A DNA stretch of 11,499 nt, taken from the NCBI GenBank assembly GCA_003517285.1, contig DPAW01000325.1:1-11499 (forward strand), given 5' to 3'. The notes beneath the pieces are model-generated. The model searched no databases. It saw only the letters and a list, made by a program, of their open reading frames with translations, and was not told the DNA's origin. The stretch comes from Verrucomicrobiales bacterium. Its GTDB lineage: Bacteria; Verrucomicrobiota; Verrucomicrobiia; Limisphaerales; UBA1100. The position numbers and the translations under genes are program-made. Below are positions 6,665 to 11,499 of the stretch, piece after piece; the first letter of the stretch is position 1, and every line of letters starts with the position of its first letter.

Positions 6665-8023
6665 TCAGGTCAAAATATCCTTAACCACATGCCCATGCAC
6701 GTCGGTGAGTCGAAAGTTTCGACCAGCGTGGCGATAGGTGAGACGTTCGTGATCCATCCCGAGGAGATGCAGGATTGTAGCCTGAAAATCGTGAATGGTG
6801 ACAATATCGTTGGCGACCTGTTCGCCAAGTTCATCACTGGCCCCATGAACCATTCCCCCTTTGACGCCCGCACCAGCAAGCCAACTACTAAAGACCCTGG
6901 CGTGATGCCCTCGCCCACTCACTCCGGGGTTAGGTTGGAAAGGGCCACGGCCAAATTCGGTGGCAAAAACGACGAGGGTATCCTCCATAAGGCCTCGATC
7001 TTTCAGATCTTTCAACATACCTGCAATGGGTTGGTCCACGTTGCGGGCGAGCTTATTGTAATTGCTCATGTTGGCATGTGCATCCCAGTTGTAATCAATG
7101 CGCGTATCGCCATCAATCAGTTCCACAAAGCGAACGCCCCGCTCGATTAACCGACGTCCAACCATACACTGCCACCCAAAACCCTTGGTGTCACCGCGTT
7201 TTAACCCGTATAAATCATGCGTTGCATCAGTTTCCTTCGAAAGATCAAACGCCTCGGGTGCAGCGGTCTGCATGCCGGCAGCAGTCTCGAAAGACTTAAT
7301 TCGGGCAAGCAGTTTGGAATCATTTGCACGACCGTGAAGGTGCTGATTATTAAAAAATTCCAGCAAACTCAATTCATCGCGTTGCTGACTGTCAGTCTGC
7401 GTGCGACGATGCATATTGGCGATGGGTTCGGCCCCTGGAATAATTCGAGTGCCCTGATGTAAAACGGGGAGAAAATCTGAACCCCAAACCTGCCCGCCTG
7501 CATAAGGTAACCCTGGTGAGATCACCATGAAGGATGGGAGGTTGGCATTATAAGTTCCCAGCCCGTAACTCACCCAAGAGCCTATACTAGGTCGCTTAAA
7601 GGTATCGGAACCGGTATGCAGGCCAATCGTTGCCCCAAAGTGGTCGCCATTAATATTCTGCATGGACCGAATCATGCAAATATCATCAGCCATACCCCCG
7701 ATGTGCGGAAAGAGATCACTAAACTCCGTACCACATTGGCCATATTTTTTAAAATCCCAACCTGAACCCTTGTAATAACGTCGCCCCTTGGTCTTTGGCT
7801 TATCGTGGTTTTTATTGAGAAAAGGTTTGGGATCGAAGGTATCGACATGACTAACACCCCCGGTCATGAAAAGGAAAATGACGCGCTTGGCCTTGGGCGC
7901 AAAATGCGGCTTTTTCGGCGCAAGCGGTTTATCTTCCACAGCCATCATTTCCGAGAGCAACCCGGGAAGAATGAGCCCTCCCCCTGCGAGCGAGCGAATC
8001 ACATTACGTCGATTGGAATTCAT
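6665..8023 (-). CDS. DUF1501 protein, Tat-type export signal
   Basis: A 452-residue DUF1501 family protein, the usual partner of cytochrome/DUF1549/DUF1553 proteins. The amino end MNSNRRNVIRSLAGGG is twin-arginine-like, with a hydrophobic stretch to about residue 25. Conserved features are FMTGGVSHVDTFDPKP (52-67), WDAH (313-316), DTLVVFATEFGR (348-359) and GRGHH (370-374). The Asp, His and Glu residues in these blocks resemble the metal sites of the alkaline phosphatase/sulfatase superfamily, to which I believe the family is assigned, but there is no CxPSR formylglycine motif. The biochemical role is unknown. The frame is open to a TTG at 8047, which would overlap the upstream gene by 11 bp. 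The ATG at 8023 was preferred because it gives the export signal and a 13 bp gap after the upstream stop. Its base composition is lower in GC than the genes to its left. Confidence 0.93.
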   Translation of the reverse strand: MNSNRRNVIRSLAGGGLILPGLLSEMMAVEDKPLAPKKPHFAPKAKRVIFLFMTGGVSHVDTFDPKPFLNKNHDKPKTKGRRYYKGSGWDFKKYGQCGTEFSDLFPHIGGMADDICMIRSMQNINGDHFGATIGLHTGSDTFKRPSIGSWVSYGLGTYNANLPSFMVISPGLPYAGGQVWGSDFLPVLHQGTRIIPGAEPIANMHRRTQTDSQQRDELSLLEFFNNQHLHGRANDSKLLARIKSFETAAGMQTAAPEAFDLSKETDATHDLYGLKRGDTKGFGWQCMVGRRLIERGVRFVELIDGDTRIDYNWDAHANMSNYNKLARNVDQPIAGMLKDLKDRGLMEDTLVVFATEFGRGPFQPNPGVSGRGHHARVFSSWLAGAGVKGGMVHGASDELGEQVANDIVTIHDFQATILHLLGMDHERLTYRHAGRNFRLTDVHGHVVKDILT

Positions 8024-8036
8024 CTTAAGTTCTTGT

Positions 8037-10355
8037 TTAATCCACAAATAGAAATTCGTTACTACTTAACATACTTCTTACATAACCCGCCCAGCGTTGG
8101 CGGCTGTTGTCCTTGGCAAAGTAGGATTCCGCAAACTCCAGTTCCTTGTCTTCTGCACGGCGATTAAACACAAGCTCATATAAATACTCCACCTTGTGTT
8201 CCTCAGGCAAACGCTCTGTAATTGCTTCAGCTTGTTCATGAATAAATTTTGAATTCATGAAGTAAAGAGCCTGCAATGTGGTCACGGAGGCCTTGCGATC
8301 TCCAAGATGTAATCCTCCATCTGGGCCATCAAACATATCCAGATACGGGTTCTTCTGAATACGCTGCTGCATTTGATAAATACTGCGTTTATTGGATACA
8401 TACTTTTCCTGAAAGGGTTCGTGCTGCCGATAAAAGTAAGTGAGGCGATGTGGAAAAGGGTGGCGACCGCCGGGGGTGATGTCCAATTGTGCACTAAAGG
8501 TCAAAAGCGAATCCCTCAACTCTTCAGCATCCAACCGGCGTCGATTAGCACGCCAAAGGAAATGATTATCAGGGTCCTTGGCAAGATTGCCAGCATGTTC
8601 AGTAGCGGCCATTCGATAGGTCTCAGAGTCAAGAATCAAGCGGTGCATTTTTTTTATGGACCAGCCCGATTTGATAAAATACTGGGCGAGCATATCCAGT
8701 AGTACTGGATGAGTAGGAGCCGTACCGCGGACACCAAAATCACTGGGTGTACTTACCAATCCACGACCAAAATGATAATGCCAAATCCGATTTACTATCA
8801 CCCGTGCCAGTAATGGTTCGGCTGAGCTTGTCAACCAATTGGCTAACTCGAGCCGACCACTGCCTTTGGTGTTTTCTGGAAGCTGCTGTCCACCCAGGAT
8901 TTGTAAAAAACCCCGTCTTACCTTGGGTCCGAGGTCACGCGGATTGCCCTGCTTATGGATCGATACATCGGACGCCGATCCATCGACTATGGCGTAGGCA
9001 ATATCCGGATTGGGAAAGGTCTTGGCCACTTCTGCTCGTCGAGCGCGAATCCCCTCCAAACCTGCCCAGACCGACTGACGCGTGATTGATCCGGTTACCA
9101 CCTCGCGCTGAAATGATTGATAGAGATTAAACTGATCCCGTTCCTTTTTATTCCAAGGCTCCAATTTTGAGCGGAATGGTTTGAGCACTTCATCCGCCTT
9201 GGCCTTACCCATTCGGTAAACAAAACTATGCCGATGCGGGCTATGCTCTGCGCCGGCATGCGGATACACCGAGCTATCAAATATTCCATATAATGCGTAG
9301 TAATCAGCCGTAGGGATGGGGTCGAACTTGTGATCATGACAACGTGCGCACCCGATGGTTAGTCCGAGAAAGGTTTTACCGAGATTATTAAGTGTATCCT
9401 CAATAGTAATGTGCCGGAGTTTGTGGGGACTCACTCCGATACGCCGTGAGATGGCAATATAACCGGTGGCTATGGTTTGCTCCCAACGCTGCTCCTCATT
9501 CTCTGCGTGTAATTGATCACCGGCAATCTGCTCACGCACAAACTGGTTATAAGGTTTATCCTTGTTAAAGGCATCAATGACATAGTTTCGGTATTTATAG
9601 GCTTCCGGAATTGGATAATCGCCTGCATCGCCAGCTGTATCTGCGTAGCGCACCAAATCCAGCCAATGCCGGCCCCAGCGCTCACCATACCGAGGTGAAG
9701 CGAGCAGACGTTCCACCACTCGATACCAAGCATCAGCCTTTTGATCTTTTAAAAATGCCTCAACCTCCATCGGCGTGGGCGGCAGTCCCGTGAGATTGAA
9801 AGTCACACGCCGTATGAGAGTTCGACGATCGGCCAAGTTCACAGACTGTAGTCCCTGTTCCTTCAGACGTCCGCGCACGTGCGCATCAATAAAGTTCTCC
9901 CCGGCTGGCGTCTGTGCCGGGTTGCCTTTGAGCGGTTGATACGCCCAGTGCTTGCGTTGCTCGTCAGTAATTTCGCCGGTGGCAAAGCCAAGCCCTTTAC
10001 CTTCCGGCCACACGGCGCCCGCACGAATCCATTGGGATAAATCGGCGATGGCCTCCGGCGGCAATTTCTTCTTCGGCGGCATTTCCAGCTCGGAATCCGC
10101 GTGCTGCACGGCCGTCATCAACAGGCTCTTCTGAGGTTTACCGAGAACAATCGCCGGCCCGCTATCGCCGCCCTGAAGAATCGCCTCGCGACTGTCCAGC
10201 TTCAGTCCCCCCTTATCCTTGTGCCCGTGGCATTCGAAACAATGCGTCGCCAACACCGGCCGAATTTTAGATTCAAAAAAATCCGTTTTAGCATCAGCCC
10301 ATAATCGGCAAACCACTAATAATAAAATTAAGATTGAGCAGCGGAAAAAACCCAT
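8037..10355 (-). CDS. Planctomycete cytochrome C/DUF1549/DUF1553 protein
   Basis: A 772-residue exported protein of the full PSD1-DUF1549-DUF1553 architecture. A signal peptide covers about residues 1-22. The cytochrome domain (about 24-120) has CFECH (C39, C42, H43) and MPPKKKLP (92-99). DUF1549 (about 153-360) shows LTGLPPT (188-194), YGERWGRHWLDLVRYADT (223-240) and a second CxxCH in CARCHDHKFDP (336-346), a conserved feature of the family. DUF1553 (about 501-750) begins with RLELANWLTS and includes RVIVNRIWHYHFGRGLV (518-534). Function is unknown; binding of one or two haems and electron transfer are inferred. The frame extends to an ATG at 10415, but that codon lies inside the terminator of the preceding gene, so the ATG at 10355 is the better start. 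It forms a two-gene unit with DUF1501 13 bp downstream. The N-terminal third is GC-rich while the rest is AT-richer, an unusual shift inside one gene. Confidence 0.94.
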   Translation of the reverse strand: MGFFRCSILILLLVVCRLWADAKTDFFESKIRPVLATHCFECHGHKDKGGLKLDSREAILQGGDSGPAIVLGKPQKSLLMTAVQHADSELEMPPKKKLPPEAIADLSQWIRAGAVWPEGKGLGFATGEITDEQRKHWAYQPLKGNPAQTPAGENFIDAHVRGRLKEQGLQSVNLADRRTLIRRVTFNLTGLPPTPMEVEAFLKDQKADAWYRVVERLLASPRYGERWGRHWLDLVRYADTAGDAGDYPIPEAYKYRNYVIDAFNKDKPYNQFVREQIAGDQLHAENEEQRWEQTIATGYIAISRRIGVSPHKLRHITIEDTLNNLGKTFLGLTIGCARCHDHKFDPIPTADYYALYGIFDSSVYPHAGAEHSPHRHSFVYRMGKAKADEVLKPFRSKLEPWNKKERDQFNLYQSFQREVVTGSITRQSVWAGLEGIRARRAEVAKTFPNPDIAYAIVDGSASDVSIHKQGNPRDLGPKVRRGFLQILGGQQLPENTKGSGRLELANWLTSSAEPLLARVIVNRIWHYHFGRGLVSTPSDFGVRGTAPTHPVLLDMLAQYFIKSGWSIKKMHRLILDSETYRMAATEHAGNLAKDPDNHFLWRANRRRLDAEELRDSLLTFSAQLDITPGGRHPFPHRLTYFYRQHEPFQEKYVSNKRSIYQMQQRIQKNPYLDMFDGPDGGLHLGDRKASVTTLQALYFMNSKFIHEQAEAITERLPEEHKVEYLYELVFNRRAEDKELEFAESYFAKDNSRQRWAGYVRSMLSSNEFLFVD

Positions 10356-10362
10356 CACGGGA

Positions 10363-10390
10363 ATGCTAACGAAGAACCGAATGATCTCAA
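10363..10390 (-). promoter_or_regulatory. Possible promoter of the DUF1549-DUF1501 unit, perhaps leaderless
   Basis: On the minus strand TTGAGA (10390-10385) matches five of six bases of a -35 box. After 16 bases comes TAGCAT (10368-10363), matching four of six bases of a -10 box. Only seven bases separate this from the ATG at 10355, so transcription would begin at or next to the start codon. It sits directly after the upstream terminator, where a new promoter is needed, and no Shine-Dalgarno site precedes the ATG. Confidence 0.35.
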
Positions 10391-10402
10391 ACCAACAAAA
10401 GG

Positions 10403-10441
10403 AAAAACCGCCCATCCTTCATATCGAAGCAATGAGCGGTT
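10403..10441 (-). terminator. Rho-independent terminator of the FAS1/PDZ gene
   Basis: On the minus strand AACCGCTCAT (10441-10432) pairs with ATGGGCGGTT (10415-10406), ten pairs with one G-T wobble. An inner CTTC/GAAG stem lies within the loop. The outer stem is followed at once by further T residues and, after CC, by TTTT. It lies 18 bp past the TAA at 10460. The opposite direction lacks a T tract, so it acts on the minus strand only. Confidence 0.85.
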
Positions 10442-10459
10442 GATAAAATATTCGATTTA

Positions 10460-11499
10460 TTAGCGCCTTGACCAACTCCCACGATTCCGCATCTCACGCC
10501 ATCGCTTCATCCGCTCTTCCCATTCCTTACGCATCTGCTCCCCACGGTCATCATCATGCCCACGCCGATCCCAATCCTTTCGGTCTCCATCGTCCCAACC
10601 ATCTCTTGAGCGTTCCCGAGCTTCCTGCATGCGCTCTATCCATGCGCCTACTGCTTTGCGAAAGGCCTCAGAACGTTTTTCACGGTCACGGTGCCACTCC
10701 TCCATTTTTTGTTTTTTGTCCCAATCATCATCGTAGTGCCTCCAATCCTCTCGGTCATCATCATCGTTCCGTTCTTGCATCTCACGCCATCGCTTCACAC
10801 GCTCTTCCCATTCCTTCCGCATTTGCTCACGCCGATCATCATCATCCCTTCGGCCCCAATCTTTTTTTCCATCTTCGCCTTCTCGCCTAGATTCTTCTCT
10901 GGACCTGCGAAAACTTTCATATATTCCATTTGCTTGTTCGCGGTTGATACGCCCGTTTTTAAGTCCTGCCTCAACCCAATCTTTAAGCTCTTCCCAGTCT
11001 CGCTCGCGACTATTTTCACTATTATGCTTTGAGCCAATAATTCCTTGCTGAGACTTTTGAGCAGAGGACCGCGAACTATACGAACCACCTAATTGAACCT
11101 CCACAGTTCCTGATTTACCCTTACGAAAAACTAGTAAAGTTACCTTTTGACCCGCTTTGGTTTCCGAAAGCCGACTGACGAGACTTGAACTGTTAGTCAA
11201 AGATGCCCCATTAATTTTTTGTATTACATCGCCCGTTTTTAACTGAGCCTTCGCAGCCCCTGTGTTGGGATACACACGCTGAATTCGAACTCCTTTGGGC
11301 CGTTGAGATGGTTCAATAGATATACCCAAATAACCACGAGAAGAGCTTCTTGAATGTAAGCTTCTTTCATGAGAACCACTCGGGGAGGGAATAATTACGC
11401 TGTCAATCACATGAATCACACCATTACTGGCCATGATATCTGTCTTGAGGACTTTAGCTTTATCCACGGTCACCGCTCCCCTGTAAACACGCAACTCCA
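10460..11499 (-). CDS. FAS1 tail - PDZ - Trp/Arg/Asp-rich repeat protein, 5' end outside window
   Basis: The frame is open from the right edge (first whole codon at 11497) to TAA at 10460, 346 codons including the stop. Numbering starts from the Leu encoded at 11494. Residues 1-37 are the C-terminal part of a fasciclin domain, with [20 protein letters not shown] then VIDSVIIP, the typical closing strands. A Ser-rich linker (38-53) leads to a PDZ domain (about 54-137; GYLGISIE at 54-61, [15 protein letters not shown] at 85-99). From about residue 160 to the end the protein is highly charged, with 14 Trp in 185 residues, Asp runs and a duplicated block (about 212-242 and 307-338). Heptad-like Trp pairs (229/236, 251/258, 325/332) suggest helices or coiled coil. 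FAS1 domains are usually extracellular and adhesive, and PDZ domains bind peptides, so a cell-surface or envelope role is likely but unproven. The TTG at 11494 is not a start, since the fasciclin sequence continues through it. Confidence 0.88.
   Translation of the reverse strand, partial: ELRVYRGAVTVDKAKVLKTDIMASNGVIHVIDSVIIPSPSGSHERSLHSRSSSRGYLGISIEPSQRPKGVRIQRVYPNTGAAKAQLKTGDVIQKINGASLTNSSSLVSRLSETKAGQKVTLLVFRKGKSGTVEVQLGGSYSSRSSAQKSQQGIIGSKHNSENSRERDWEELKDWVEAGLKNGRINREQANGIYESFRRSREESRREGEDGKKDWGRRDDDDRREQMRKEWEERVKRWREMQERNDDDDREDWRHYDDDWDKKQKMEEWHRDREKRSEAFRKAVGAWIERMQEARERSRDGWDDGDRKDWDRRGHDDDRGEQMRKEWEERMKRWREMRNRGSWSRR
10489..10570 (-). repeat. In-frame direct repeat, copy nearest the C terminus
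   Basis: This 82-base stretch is nearly the same as 10777-10858, offset by exactly 288 bases (96 codons). The first 21 bases on the plus strand are identical, and most differences lie in the last third. It encodes the [20 protein letters not shown] block (residues 314-333) plus flanking residues, and reflects a duplication inside the coding sequence. Confidence 0.85.
10777..10858 (-). repeat. In-frame direct repeat, upstream copy
   Basis: This is the partner of the 10489-10570 copy, encoding [20 protein letters not shown] (residues 217-236) plus flanking residues. The Asp codons give an ATCATCATCAT-like run on the plus strand, which could favour slippage or recombination. Confidence 0.85.

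Noticed and set aside
8024..8047. TTG start for the DUF1501 gene
   Set aside because: It adds eight residues before the Tat-type amino end and overlaps the upstream gene; the ATG at 8023 fits better.
10289..10355. Lipoprotein signal in the DUF1549 protein (LVVC)
   Set aside because: The position before Cys is Val rather than Ala, Gly or Ser, and a normal signal peptidase I site (LWADA) follows.
10545..10850. CRISPR or microsatellite-like array from ATCATCATCAT runs
   Set aside because: The runs are Asp codons within a continuous reading frame, and there are no regular spacers.
11492..11494. TTG as start of the FAS1/PDZ gene
   Set aside because: The fasciclin sequence continues in frame to the window edge, so this is an internal Leu codon of a truncated gene.

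Overview
The window reads as part of a chromosome from the Planctomycetes-Verrucomicrobia group, most likely a marine or freshwater verrucomicrobium. The grounds are the marker families present: two planctomycete-type cytochrome C/DUF1549/DUF1553 proteins, a DUF1501 protein, Tat-exported enzymes, a secreted sulfatase, and a sugar dehydrogenase fused to PKD, cytochrome c and CBM6 domains. No phylogenetic marker gene is present, so the phylum is an inference. All eight genes lie on the minus strand and are read from right to left. Every long plus-strand reading frame is an antisense shadow.

Layout in transcription order. (1) 11499-10460: the C-terminal part of a protein with a fasciclin (FAS1) tail, a PDZ domain and a Trp/Arg/Asp-rich repetitive tail, closed by a strong intrinsic terminator at 10441-10403. 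(2) 10355-8037: a DUF1549/DUF1553 protein with an N-terminal c-type cytochrome motif, followed 13 bp later by (3) 8023-6665: a DUF1501 protein, the standard two-gene pair. (4) A 215 bp gap (6664-6450) with overlapping inverted repeats and a possible weak promoter. (5) A tight run of small-molecule and polysaccharide genes: a Tat-exported TIM-barrel sugar isomerase/epimerase-like protein (6449-5559), a secreted type I sulfatase (5551-4163), a short-chain dehydrogenase (4113-3325) and the multidomain sugar dehydrogenase (3312-745). (6) The N-terminal 229 codons of a second cytochrome/DUF1549 protein (687-1), which runs off the left edge.

The genes from 6449 leftward look like one operon (gaps of 7, 49, 12 and 57 bp). 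Together they suggest periplasmic or surface processing of sulfated carbohydrate. The sulfatase would remove sulfate, the TIM-barrel protein and the SDR would interconvert or oxidise sugars, and the GSDH-type propeller would oxidise sugar and pass electrons to its own fused haem domain while a CBM6-like module holds it on glycan. The PSD1-type cytochromes may receive electrons, but their function is unknown; this pathway view is inference.

Base composition is not uniform. The isomerase-to-left-edge block is clearly GC-rich. The DUF1501 gene and most of the DUF1549/DUF1553 gene are much poorer in GC, while the N-terminal coding part of that same gene is GC-rich again. No tRNA, rRNA, CRISPR array or insertion sequence was seen.
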